NCBI GenBank assembly: GCA_958496175.1
Contig: OY292279.1
Coordinates: 12,524,001-12,588,000, forward strand
Source: Sisyra terminalis
Lineage: Eukaryota > Arthropoda > Insecta > Neuroptera > Sisyridae
Reading direction: 5' to 3'
Length of the DNA stretch: 64,000 nucleotides
In this document: piece after piece, positions 45,104 to 57,095 of the stretch
Position numbering within the stretch: the first letter of the stretch is position 1
How the letters are laid out: the number at the start of each line of letters is the position of its first letter
Program-made: the position numbers and the translations under genes
The notes under the pieces: model-generated
What the model was told of the DNA's origin: nothing
What the model saw: the letters and a program-made list of their open reading frames with translations, nothing else
The model's database searches: none

Positions 45104-47199
45104 ACTTAAGGCAATGAATTGAAAGATATTTTATAGGTTTTTGATATTAATGATTATAAATTCACTCGGGTACTCTCTTTAAAAAAAAATATTAATCTAG
45201 TGAAAGTTTGCCTTTTTCTTTGAACAAATTTCTATCAACCAATATGGATGTCCAGTTGATATAAAACGTTTCATTTCAAACGTTCAAACTAGCAGAAAAT
45301 ATTAATTAAGTTATAATTAAAGGTTTTGTATTATTTCACGTTTGAAATGTAGCAGGTAACGAGACCATAATAACGGTAATAATATCTCGAACAAATACTC
45401 TTTATTTTAAATTCTTTTTTTTTTTATCAGCAAAAAGTTTAATTATTATAAATTTGACGAGAAATTTCCACTTGCAATTTGACTAATTAATTAAAACAAA
45501 ACATTTCAATGTTTACTTTGTGTATAATACTAGATATGATAGAAACTATTGTTCCTGGTTTTTAAATTTTTATATTTCCTATGTAGAACTAACGTTTACC
45601 AAGCCATTGCATTTTGTCATTTTTAGATATAAACTTTAAAATTTAATTGATTCAAAAGGTGAAATTAAAGGTATAAATGATAGAGTTCATGGGAATTTGT
45701 TGACAAGGGATTTCAACATGGTAACGCCATCTAGACTTCAGTGGAAACATTGCGGTAGCAAGTCAGCTTCGAGGAGAGCTTTGAATGGAGCTTGGGAATT
45801 GGATGTGTTCTGCAAAGTAAAAGCAGGTTTCTCGTTTTATTTACTTTTAGAAGTCCATAAAGTGAAAACATGTAGAAAAGCTTTATATCGACGCAACTAC
45901 TGTGCTTTCATTTCCTGAGCTTTTGCCAAGATGGCAACTTTTACTTTATTTTGTTTTGTTGTTTTTTTTTTCAATACGTGCTTTTAGTTAAACTTTCAGA
46001 TTATGAATATTATGCAAATAAGCTGTATAAGAGCTTTCATAAAATAAAGTAAGATTGAACTATGATTCAGCCGATAAAATACATATCAGCAGAAATTTTA
46101 TTTTACTCTTTTAAAATTAAATACAAGGTGACTCTTGAAAATTTATTGTTAATTCTTTTCATATTCCAAAAAATATCAAATATCCTGGATTATTATATCT
46201 TCTATTCAATTGCCACTAAAGTGCTATTATTAAATAACACCAATAATTTAGTTTTTCTAAAAAAAAAAACAGTGTACTGTGCACTTTTGTAAGCGCATGA
46301 AAAGATAAACTTATCTGTTATAGTTAAAAATAGGTTTTTAATCCACTGCCGTAGTCTCTTCCAATAGTGCCTAAGCTAGCACACCAGTTATAAGATTTGT
46401 AATTACAAAAATATGATACAATTTTAAATACTAATTACTTTTAATATCAAAATAAATAATAGGAAACGTATGTGTTGTGACAAAGACGAGAACAAAGAAT
46501 ATAAAGTTTTTAATACATTCATGTTATTAGAATACAAATAAAATAATTACTAGCTCAAATTTGAACAACAATGTCATTAGTTTCAACTGTCATTTCGATT
46601 TCATTCAATTGCTAATTTTAGACATTTGTCAGTTGTGTCAGTGTTGGGGGTGTGCATATTTCACGGAATGTAACTGGGTTTCAAAAAAAAGATAAAATTG
46701 GCTATTTATGCATAGACACTAAACGTTTATATATTTGGTTACTTATACAAAATGTATATTACATATCATATGAATAAACCGTTTAACCGACTTAACAGAT
46801 TGGATCACGTGTTTGAAAAACACTTATCAAAAACCTTTACCATGTAGAAGTTGATTGTTACCATAAAATATCAAGGTTAGATATGTATAAACAATCCTCA
46901 ATAGCGACATTCTAAAATATATTTTAATCCAATAGTAATTGTGTATTTTATTAACTTATTTATATCTATGTATTGAAACTAATTTTTAATTCAAAAATAT
47001 AATAATATAATTAATTTATAAATATAAATTAATAATATAATGTACCAATCGACTTTCATTACATTATCTTAAATATCACACTGAATAACTTCAGAAAAAT
47101 ATTTTTCTTTTAAATGTATTTTCATTCTCATAATTATAATAAGTAATAGGCAAACGTAAGTAATATGTATGCATACATTTCGGCAAAGGTAGACAAATA
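45104..47199. other. AT-rich non-coding stretch
   Basis: No recognisable gene. Short frames at 45697-45918 and 46062-46292 carry no domain. Confidence 0.45.
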
Positions 47200-47985
47200 T
47201 TGTAAACACATCTTTCGAGGGTTAATCAGGTAAAAGAACCTTGAATTTCAAAATGTTTACATTCCAACCTAAAATGAAAATGCAATTAACAAATCATTCG
47301 AGGGTTAAAATCAGGTAAAAGAACCTTGAGTATCAAAATGTGTAAAATATTCACATTCCAACCTAGTTTGAAAAAGTAATTAACACATCTTTCGAGGGTT
47401 AAAGTCAGGAAAAAGAACCTTGAGTATCAAAATATGTAAGATGCTAACATTCCAACTTATGCAGTGTGAAAAATAAATTAACACATCTATCGAGGGTTGA
47501 AGTTAGGTAAAAGAACCTTGAGTATCAAAATATGTAAGATGTTTACATTCCAACCTATGTAGTATGAAAAAGCAATTATCGAGGGTTAAAATCAGGCAAA
47601 AGAACCTTGAGTATGAAAATGTGTAAAATATTCACACTCCAACCTAGTGTGAAAAAGCAATTAACACATCTATCGAGGGTTGAAGTCAGGTAAAAGAACC
47701 TTGAGTATCAAAATGTGTAAAATATTCACATTCCAACCTAGTGTGAAAATGCAATTAACACATCTTTCGAGGGTTAAAATCAGGTAATAAAACCTAGAAT
47801 ACCAAATTATGATAAACCGGTCAGATTCCAACCTAATGTGAAAATGCGGTTAACACATCTTTCGAGGGTTAAAATCAGGTAAACCAAACCTTGAATATGA
47901 AAATGTGTTAGATGATCACATTCCAATCTAGCGTAAAAATGCAATTAACACATCGTTTGAGGGTCTAAATCAGTATCCAGTATCC
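47200..47985. repeat. minisatellite, about nine units of 94 bp
   Basis: The block CGAGGGTTAAAATCAGGTAA recurs at about 47216, 47299, 47393, 47491, 47580, 47674, 47768, 47863 and, degenerate, 47957. Each is followed by GAACCTTGAGTATCAAAATG, ATTCACATTCCAACCTA and GCAATTAACACATC. Spacing is 83-98 bp, mostly 94. Units diverge by scattered substitutions and small deletions. The period is not a multiple of three and no frame runs through, so it is non-coding. Confidence 0.95.
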
Positions 47986-48049
47986 AAATACCTACCACAA
48001 ATAAGTGTGAAAGTTTATCCTAAAATTGGGAACTTGGTCTCTAAGTTGT

Positions 48050-48146
48050 TTTGAGTCGGAGTCGTGGAGTCAAAGTCGTGTAATAGGTAAATATTGGAAT
48101 CGGAGTAAAAGTCGTGTTGTTTTTTTCGACTCCAAAGCCCTAGTTT
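48050..48146 (-). mobile_element. hAT-like terminal fragment
   Basis: The complement begins CTAGGGCTTTGGAGTCG and carries repeated GACTCC/GGAGTC motifs, resembling the ends of a hAT family. I saw no second end, so it is probably truncated. Confidence 0.35.
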
Positions 48147-48374
48147 TGACCTTAAACACTTAGTTGATTGTGCTACAAAATTAGTGACTATTTTCCGGAA
48201 TTTTCCTAGCTTTTTTTACCTTAATTCTGCCTACTACCTATATGATTTGGTCTGTTATGATTTCGAAGCAACTTTTTTTGCATTACCATTTAAAATTTTC
48301 TATGTGATTTACGAAAAAAATATTTGGCTTTATTATTTATTCATTTTTGCATGCCTGATTTTCTGCGACAAAAC

Positions 48375-49840
48375 TCTACCTTTTTTACGCCTAAAAATAT
48401 AAAAAGCGCGTTTCAAAAACTCAACAACAAAAAGTCACCCAGAGTAGATCAAATCAGTGCCAAAATGCTAAAAGAGCTCCCACAAAAGGCAATTATGATA
48501 ATGCTCTATTTATTCAATGCTACACTTCGACTACACCACTGGCCCGAAATATTGAAAATCGCTGAAGTAGTGATGGTTCTGAAACCAGGAAAATTCCAAA
48601 CATTGTGTCTTCGTACCGTCAAATAAGTCTTCTTCTAATTATTTCCAAGCTCCTTGAAAAGCTCATACTACAAAAAATCCTTCCCCTTCTAGAAGAAATT
48701 TCTAACCATTAATTTGAATTCAGGCAAGACCACTAGACTATACAACTATGCCACAGAGTAGTCAACACCATAAACGAAGCTATGGAAAATAAAAAGTACT
48801 GCCCTTCGGTCTTCCTAGACATAAGTCAGGCTTTTGATAAAGTTTGGCATGACGGCCTTCTATACAAAACAAAAAGGTATGTGCCCGCATATCACAAACT
48901 TTTATCATCTGCAAAACCGACAATTCCGAACACGAGTAAATAACAAAACTTCCAGCTATTTCCAAATCAAATCAGGCGTTCCCCAAGGCAGTGTACTAGG
49001 TCCCATTCTTTACCTACTGCCGATTTACCAACAACCACCAACACCTTTATTGAGACATTTGTTGACGATATAGTCATAATAGCTAGCGATGAGGACCCTG
49101 TGGTTGCAGTAGCTCATCTCCAACACCACATCGCCCTAATTGAAGCTTGGACGGACCAGTGGAAAATAAAACTGAACGAGGCAAAAACGAAACTGGTCAA
49201 CTTCACTCTCAGAAGAGGCAACTGCCCCACCGTCTATGTCAAGGGGTTGGGTATTTCAGAATCCAGTTCGGTGAAATATCTCGGACTTTACCTCGATAAA
49301 AGACTTACCTGGAGAACCCATACAGCAAAAAAGAGAACCCAAACCATGCAGAGGTTCAAACAGCTATACTGGCTTATGGGAAGGAAATCCATAATGTCCT
49401 TGGAAAATAAACTGCTCCTATACAAGGCCATAATAGTTCCGATATGGAGCTATGGGATCTAATTATGGGCTTGTGCCAGCAAATCAAGCACCAAAATGAT
49501 CCAAAGATGTCAGTCAAAAATTCTACGAGCGATCGCGGATGCGCCATGGTATGTCACCAATGATATGCTGTGTCCGATCTCAGAAATGGTCAAACAAAGA
49601 AGTGAAGCTCACTTTATAAGACTGATGGAGCACACAAATCCGTTGATGGGGCCACTTTAAAAGCACTCGACCATTAGAAGACTTAAATCAAAAAGAACTC
49701 CATATGAGCTGACATCAAAGTAGTAGGAAGATGTTCCACTGGGAACTTCTTCATCAAACCATTTGGAGCTCAAGAGCTCCAGCCAAGACAACACATTAGC
49801 TCATAGTTTGCACTAACTGATTGCTAATTTAAAAAAAAAT
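48375..49840 (+). pseudogene. Jockey-type ORF2 remnant with most RT blocks
   Basis: In plus order: the finger region (LNNKKSPRVDQISAKMLKEL, with LKPGK near 48590), FLDISQAFDKVWHDGLLY near 48820, SGVPQGSVLGPILY near 48975, the catalytic box as FVDD (49058-49069) instead of the usual YADD/FADD, SVKYLGLYLDKRLTW, PIWSYGI and ILRAIADAPWYV. A 3' end with a short A run lies near 49840. Several frameshifts and stops break it (for example at 49460). Endonuclease and ORF1 are absent. It is a different copy, and probably a different family, from those at 21 and 40.7 kb. Confidence 0.9.
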
Positions 49841-52251
49841 TGCACTTTTCATGTTAAAAGTAAAGCGATAAAGCTTTTGTTAAAACGTTGTTGTTAGCGT
49901 TATTTATAATATCAATATTTCCGAAACTAAAACTTTATATGTTAATATCTCGAAAACTAAGAAAATTATCAAAAAAACAATTTTTTTTAGCATCTAATTT
50001 TGAATTGCTTAACCAAAATATATACAAAAATCGTACTTGACTAAATTTTATAAACTTTATTTGATGGACAAATATTTTTTATTGAAAAATTAAAAGCCAA
50101 GTAAGTAAGAAATGTTGTTAACTTATCGTTATATTTTGTTGTTAAAACATAAATAAATTGATGAAATGCTTGATCAATTCTTCATTCAAAAAGGTATTAA
50201 AAAATAGGCCGTTTAACGAATCGTAAAGAAGCATTTAATCAAGGAAAAGATGTGGTAAAAGCCGTATCCGTATGATAAATTATTCCGGGAAACGACCACA
50301 ATCAACGAAACATAATGTCTCAGTTCACTTTATATTAATTGTGCAGACGCACCAAAACACTTAAGAGCCTTAATATTTAAAATTCCCCTCACTAATCCAT
50401 CAACCCTTAACGCGACACTTCCATTCCATATAATAGCGAAATTTGAAGACAGTGAAGGTATCCAAGCGGAAGACAATACCACGACAATGTTGATGATCTC
50501 TCAAAAGATTCAAAAGCTTAACAAATCTTTTTACTTCCACCAGCAATATTCCCCTATAAATACACCGAGCATAAACATTATTTTCCCAAGTTCAATTATT
50601 GGAAAATTATATCATTTGTTGCACAGGACTTTTTTCTATTTAATTCAATTTGTAAGCTCGGGTAAAACGAAACCAAAGAAAAACAGAACCGGCAAATTCA
50701 ATTTCGCCAATGTTTTCCCATCCTTCACTTACTTGAAGTGGATTTGATCTCTCGGTCTCGTATAGAATGTACAAATATTGTTCTTATCCTTGCGAAAAAT
50801 TCGAGTCATAATATTCGTTGGTCTTTTCAGTTTCATTTCGCTTCATACGGATATTGTGGTTGTATAAAAATATACGAATGGAAGTTTATTTAAATGAAAC
50901 CCCAGTTCCATTCGTAAGTGTTAGGTTACTCCATTTTCACGAAGATGTGGGTTAAATAAACGAAAATTAGCATTCAAATATTTTGACGGGTTATAAAATA
51001 AATTTATTGTATTGCATTTGCGACATTTATCAAACCGAATAAGTGTTGAATATCTGATAGAAAATTATATAAAATAATACTTTTCTAAAAAAAAAACTTT
51101 CAAGTCTTTATTCTTTGTCTTGTTTCCTGCTCCTTATTCTATGCTTCCCAAATATGTTCATAAGATGCAGATGAATAAGGATGTTATGATGCATTAATTC
51201 TTATTAGATTATTTTCATTTCGGTATACATTTTACAAAGTGTTCTATAAAAATTTGATGAGTAATTTAATTTGAATTCTTTTGAGCTTTAGAGACTCTTT
51301 CTACATGTACAAAAAGATTGCTTTTAAATCGTTGCAGTATGTTTTGAAATTAATAAAGCAGAAGCAATATTAAAAATTAATAAATCTTATATGAACAGCA
51401 GCATTAAATGAATTTTGAAAAGAACATGCTACTTTCGTTACCTGTTTGACTATGTGAATATTAACTATGAAAAATAAGGATAACAACTTGAAAGATTTTC
51501 TTAAAGTATATGGGAAGTGGATGTCCACAAAAAGAATTTTAAATAAGTTTTTAAATAAAGTCATTTTAATATTATGTATTTTTTTTATTTTTCACATGAA
51601 GTAACCTTATTTAAAAATTTAATGTATACTCTAATAAATTTGCTGTGACAAATAAAATTTTTTCCTTACTAATCAAGTAACTAATTAAGAAAAATTTGGA
51701 AGGAGTATCAATTTTTACAATGCTGATTTTATAAATGATGCTTTTCTTTTACAATATTACGTTGTGTTTTCAACAATAAAATATTGATTTCAGCGTAATA
51801 AGTGAAGAAAAAGAATTTTAAGTACCAATTTTTTTTCCACAATCTTGCTTTGCAATTTAAATCGTTATAATGATAATCACTTACCTGTATGTTTGTTGTT
51901 TATCCAATAGATTGATAACTAAATTGTACAGAACTCATAAATTCATTAGTTCTTTCATATTCTATTGGGGATGTCATAAACTCCTAAAAAGATATACTTC
52001 ACAGCTTAAAAATCGTCCTTAATTATTTCTATGATACCTTTCGTAAAGTTTCCTTTTTTTTCAACCCTTATTAAACAACTTTTTGTAATTTGTTGCTTTT
52101 GTTTGGGAAAAGTTTTAGTCATTTAGGAAATAAGACGAATTATACTAACTGCAGTAGTCATTTTCTTTAGAAATATTATTGGAATAAGAATAAACATGTC
52201 CATAACATATTTATGAAACATTTTTATATTACCTAAGATGAGAACATTGTC
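49841..52251. other. non-coding stretch with a less AT-rich block
   Basis: No gene supported. About 50.2-50.95 kb is less AT-rich and repeat-free; an 86-aa frame at 50487-50747 has no recognisable domain. Confidence 0.4.
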
Positions 52252-52259
52252 CACATTGT

Positions 52260-53143
52260 CAGTTGCGGATGTAGGTTCGATGCCGCCCTAGGCCTCATTA
52301 GATATGCCGCTCTTGTTGTTCCATAGCAAAGTGGTTATCAAGATAAAACATTTTTCAACTTTTTCCAACAATCACTCATGATTAATACTTCTTCTTTCTG
52401 GTCTTGGATCCCGGAAAACTTCAATTATATAATCGTAATCGATTTTTCGTACTAATTCAGTTTCAAAAGACAATATTGCCAGGACATTAAGTAGATCTTG
52501 GCCCACACTTGCATGTTAGTAACTTACCCGTTTTTTCAGGGTGCAATAAGATCATTCTTTTGAACAATTTGGTGTTGGGATTCTAAAATAGCACAGAGCA
52601 TTGTCATCTTTAGGGTAACACATCTCGAAAATTCCGTAATGCTTTTTATTCCAAATACTTTCGGATATCTTTAATATTGAATTTTTTAGAAGATAATGTA
52701 AGAGATCTACTTGGTTATACGAATACTTTCATAACGAAGATTTCTCCTTAATCGTAAGCATACTAGATTGTTTTAGATAAGTACGACATATTTCGACTAC
52801 CAAGATTCGCATAAGACTTTAAATGTTTTGACAAAAAAAAAATCGAATTTAGCTCAAAGTTCTAGGGTTTTTAAAAAATACCATCAACAGGATCTTTAAT
52901 TTGTTCTTAATGTCCTCGGAATATCAGATTTAACAATTGAAAAATGTGATGTGATTAATTGGAAAGTAAATTCTATAAAAAATATTTACTGTACTTTACT
53001 AAAGATAATCTATACATTCATAGTGAAATCATATTTTTGAATTTAAACTGTCCGTGAATTCTTCGCCTTTTAAATTTTGCTGCCCTTAAAATCGTGCCGC
53101 CCTAGGCCCAGGCCTCACGGGCCTAGGCGTTAATCTAACACTG
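52260..53143. mobile_element. hAT-type non-autonomous element with 8-bp target duplication
   Basis: It begins CAGTTGCGGATG and ends TAACACTG (complement CAGTGTTA). It is flanked by CACATTGT exactly on both sides (52252-52259 and 53144-53151). An 8-bp duplication with CAG termini is diagnostic of hAT. Subterminal GC-rich blocks (GCCGCCCTAGGCCTC left; GCCGCCCTAGGCCCAGG right) stand out in the AT-rich context; they run in the same direction. No transposase frame in 884 bp. Confidence 0.85.
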
Positions 53144-53151
53144 CACATTGT

Positions 53152-55703
53152 CCGTAAAAGTTTATGTTTTTCCAATATCTTTCAAAAGATTCACAGAATT
53201 CTGACGTTTTTTTCCGTTTTCATTTCTTCAACGTATGTTTTTTGGAATTTTTTCGTTCTTAGTCTATATTGTTCTTGTCTATATTTTTATTCTTTTTCCA
53301 ATTTCAAATTAGGAAGTCTGGATCCTCTTGAAAGTATTTCGTTAACTCAGATATTTGTTTGTTTTTTGGAACAATACTCAGTTGTAAAGCCTTAAAAATG
53401 ATGTTTTTTTAAAAACGATTTTATTGATCTAAAACAAGTATTAATTCTTCAGAAAAGGTCTTACTTTAAGTTACTAATGACACTTAGAATATGTAAATAA
53501 TCTTTGAATAATCTCCGGAAAATCCTCCAAAAAGGCGTTCAGCAGTAATCATGACATCTATGGTTTGGATCATACGAAATCAAAAAAGGTTTGATTTTTC
53601 TAATGGATAGGTGAATGGTAATTATCGCAGGAATAGAAAAAATAAACTTTTTGGAAGAAAATTTCGAGCGAAATTTTCACGGAAAATTCTTCCAAAACAT
53701 AAATAACTATTGGAATTTGTATTACATCAACTATTGTCTTGAAATTATATCTGAGAACATTGTGTGATTAAATTTCAGTTCGATTAACCGTCTTTGAAAT
53801 CTCGTTGAAACCACCTCTGATATATTTGGAGTTTTAAGAGAATATACTTAGATTTTTGGACAATTATATGAGAACATATGACTCTATTTTTTTATTTTAA
53901 AGAAATTAAATCATATGGCATATGCAATTATTCATGAATTTATTAATTGTGGCAAGGAAATAAAAAATAAAATATTTGTTCATGTTTATATATTTTAATA
54001 TACACAAATCCAGATAATATTAAATATCGTTTTTGAGTATAACCGCATTTGTTGTCTGTAATCGATTTTTTGATAATACTTGGATATTGTTAGCTTTCAT
54101 TTTCATGTAGAGTTTTTCTCATATTTTATCATCATGGTAGTAGGGTTAGCTGATATGACGAATGATGACGGAAGAAAAGGGGAGTCCGAAAATAGTATGA
54201 TATGACGTCATCCTAATTTTTTGAGCTATGATTATAAATTTATTATTTTTTCTTTACATACCGTGTAAAAACACTTTCTACCAAAGGAAAAATATATGAT
54301 TGTAGCGATAAATTCGCTAGCGACAAAATTTTAGATTAAAAAATCAAGTTTCCAGACTAAAATGATCAAGGCGTAATTGGACTAATAGAATTATAATTTT
54401 GAAATTTGACTTGCCAAAAATAAACAGAAGAAGGGGGCACAACATCCTTTAAATATTTTCAAAAGAAACTTCAACAGAAATTTATTTTCTCGTTAGAAAA
54501 ACTTAATTTTTCTTTGACTTAATTTTGAATAAATGAATAATTTCAACAAATATTCATGGGGGCTCTAAATTTTAGAATGACGTACGTTGTAGATCATTGC
54601 TGTCAAGAAGGAAGGGGGGATAAAATCAATGCAAACGTGATAACGTAATTTTCCATTGAAAATTCTACTAACAGGTGTCTTCTTGGAATCTTTATTGTTT
54701 CATCCTTTTTGTTTTTGCAAATGATTATTCAATCTTCCATATTTAGACCATTGACGACTTTCTGCGATCGTCATTCTTCTATTTCAGCGACATTTCTTAT
54801 ATCCCCCTGTTTTTGTACTGTATTATATCCTTGCCCATTTAATTCCATATGATAATTTTCCACTTTGTAATGACATCATTTCAATTTTCGAATCTTATAT
54901 TTTATTTTTTCTTTATATTTTACCTTACTTTTCTTTATATATTTTTATAGCTTTTCTAACTATTACTAAGCTTTTTTTTCTTTACACCTCTTTTTACACT
55001 TTTAAACTATATTTCAATGTGATAAAAATAATTATAAGCAATAAAATCTTCATTTGCATTATTGAAATTAAAATTTCCACCATGAACATCGCAACCAAAA
55101 AGAATACGAATATGAACTAATCCTTACGAATAAACTTTTTAATCTTTTTAATTATTTATTTTTACCCCATTGTAACTAAAGAAGTTTTAGTTGTTTTTAT
55201 ATCTTTAAAAGTATAACCTGGATCAAAATTAAAATATCAGGTCATCCTTTACTGTTTTGCTCTTTTTCAGATCTTTCCATTTCTTTTCTACCTCTATTCT
55301 TAATTTTTTCTTTCTAAGGCATACCTAATATTGATAACTTAGATAAGGCTTATAGGCTTTTAGCTGCGTTTTTGTCAGAAATGGGATAAATAGGTATGCA
55401 TTACTGCATTTGTTTAAAATTACTACAGAATTTTAATTAAATTTTTACGAAACAATTGGAATTTAGTTCAAGTGGATGGATTTATAATCATTTTATTTTA
55501 TTAGGAGCATCTGTTGTCTAATTTTTGACGAAGATAGTTCACACGAAAATGCATTTGAAAAACATTCTTCCTTATTTAGTGCAGTAAAAAAAGTTCAATT
55601 TTAATTCGGGGTTTGTAAATATAATATTAAAGTCATTGACATTAATAATATCGGTTAAAAGCTTCTTAACAGGTGAAAATTAATTCATGATTTGGTTTTA
55701 GCA
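53152..55703. other. AT-rich non-coding stretch
   Basis: No gene, RNA or bounded repeat recognised. Confidence 0.5.
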
Positions 55704-55996
55704 AAAAGGAGGGTTTTAAAAGGGGGCGATATCACTCCGTGGTGGGTGCAATACTTTGATATGGATGTAAAAGAGATGATTAGTCAAAACGTTGAGGGTT
55801 CATAAAAAATGAAGTTTTAAATTGAACTGACCAACGAAATTGAATCAAGAAGCTAACGACATGACGGAATTGAAGGGTTGCCAGATTTTGCCGACCTAAA
55901 TATATATTAAGGTCGACTAATAATCTCTTTTACATCCATATCAAAGTATTGCACCTACCACGGAGTGATATCGCCCCCTTTTAAAACCCTCCTTTT
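55704..55996. mobile_element. MITE with 82-bp TIRs
   Basis: Arms 55704-55785 and 55915-55996 are inverted copies with about two mismatches, beginning AAAAGGAGGGTTTTAAAAGG. The 129-bp interior is non-coding. High arm identity suggests recent activity or arm homogenisation. The target duplication is not clear. Confidence 0.85.
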
Positions 55997-56005
55997 AAGC
56001 CTCTG

Positions 56006-56054
56006 CTAATATATATGTATATATATATATGCTATATATATATATTATATATTT
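56006..56054. repeat. TA-rich microsatellite
   Basis: An imperfect TA run between the two palindromic elements, interrupted by TGTA and GC steps. Confidence 0.8.
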
Positions 56055-56056
56055 AT

Positions 56057-57095
56057 GACTGATTCAAAAAAATTATGATTCCTTTTTTTCTTAATTATTT
56101 CCAAAATATTGTTGGGAATGACAAAAAAAAAATTGTGAAAGTTTAAGCTCTTAATATAAATATTAAGAGGTGCCGCATCGCAAATTTCGATTTTCTATTT
56201 AAGTAACATGGGAACAATATTCTCTTGCACTTTGGAATTTTAAAGCTCACGTTGGTGACAATATTTCGGAATGACCAAGATATATTCTTGTAGAAAATTA
56301 AACGATCTACAGAAAAATTTCTTATAAGTTTTGTGATATATTTATTTCTTCAAAAGTTATTCGAGGTCAAAGTTGAACGAAAGATAAATTTTTATATTTT
56401 TTAATTTTTTTGATGTAACCATCAATTTTATGAGAAAATTTTAAGGGACATTTTTTGTAGAACACTTTTTTTTCTATAACTTATCTCTATAAAAGTTTTT
56501 GATATTTTTCACACGTCCTAAGTTATTTGCATTAAACTGAAAATATTCGTAATTTTATTGTTTTAAATTAATAATATTCCCTGAATTATTCTATTTTTAA
56601 AATAAAAAATATTTTTTTTATTTTAATTAAATAACTTAGGACCAGTGAAAAATATCAAAAACTTTTAAAGAGATAAGTTATAAAAAAAAGTGTTCTACAA
56701 AAAAGGTCCTATAAAATTTTCTCATAAAATTGATGGTTGTGTAAAAAAATTTAAAAAATATTAAAATTTCTCTTTAGTTCAACTTTGACCCAGAATAACT
56801 TTTGAAGAAATAAATTTATAATAAACTTGAAAGAGACTTTTTTAATAGATCGTTCAATTTTCTACAAGAATATACCTTTGTCATTCCGAAATATTGTCAC
56901 CAACGTGAGCTATAAAATTCCAAAGTGCAAGATAATACTGTTCCCATGTTATTTAAAAGGAAAATCAAAATTTGCGATGCGGCACCTCTTAATATTAATA
57001 TTAAGAGCTTAAACTTTCACAGGATTTTTTTTTGTCATTCCCAACAATATTTTCGATATAATTAAAAAAAAATCATAATTTTTTTTGAATCAGCC
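56057..57095. mobile_element. 1-kb palindromic fold-back element
   Basis: Arms 56057-56527 and 56629-57095 are inverted copies nearly the full length of the element, leaving a 100-bp AT-rich loop. The ends begin GACTGATTCAAAAAAATTAT and GGCTGATTCAAAAAAAATTA. The arms carry GC-containing landmarks such as GGTGCCGCATCGCAAATTT. There is no coding capacity. Arm divergence (substitutions and A/T run length changes) marks it as older than the neighbouring 55.7-kb MITE. Confidence 0.85.

Noticed and set aside
47200..47985. CRISPR-like array
   Set aside because: Units are about 94 bp with gradual divergence over the whole unit, no short identical repeats separated by unique spacers, and the genome is eukaryotic.
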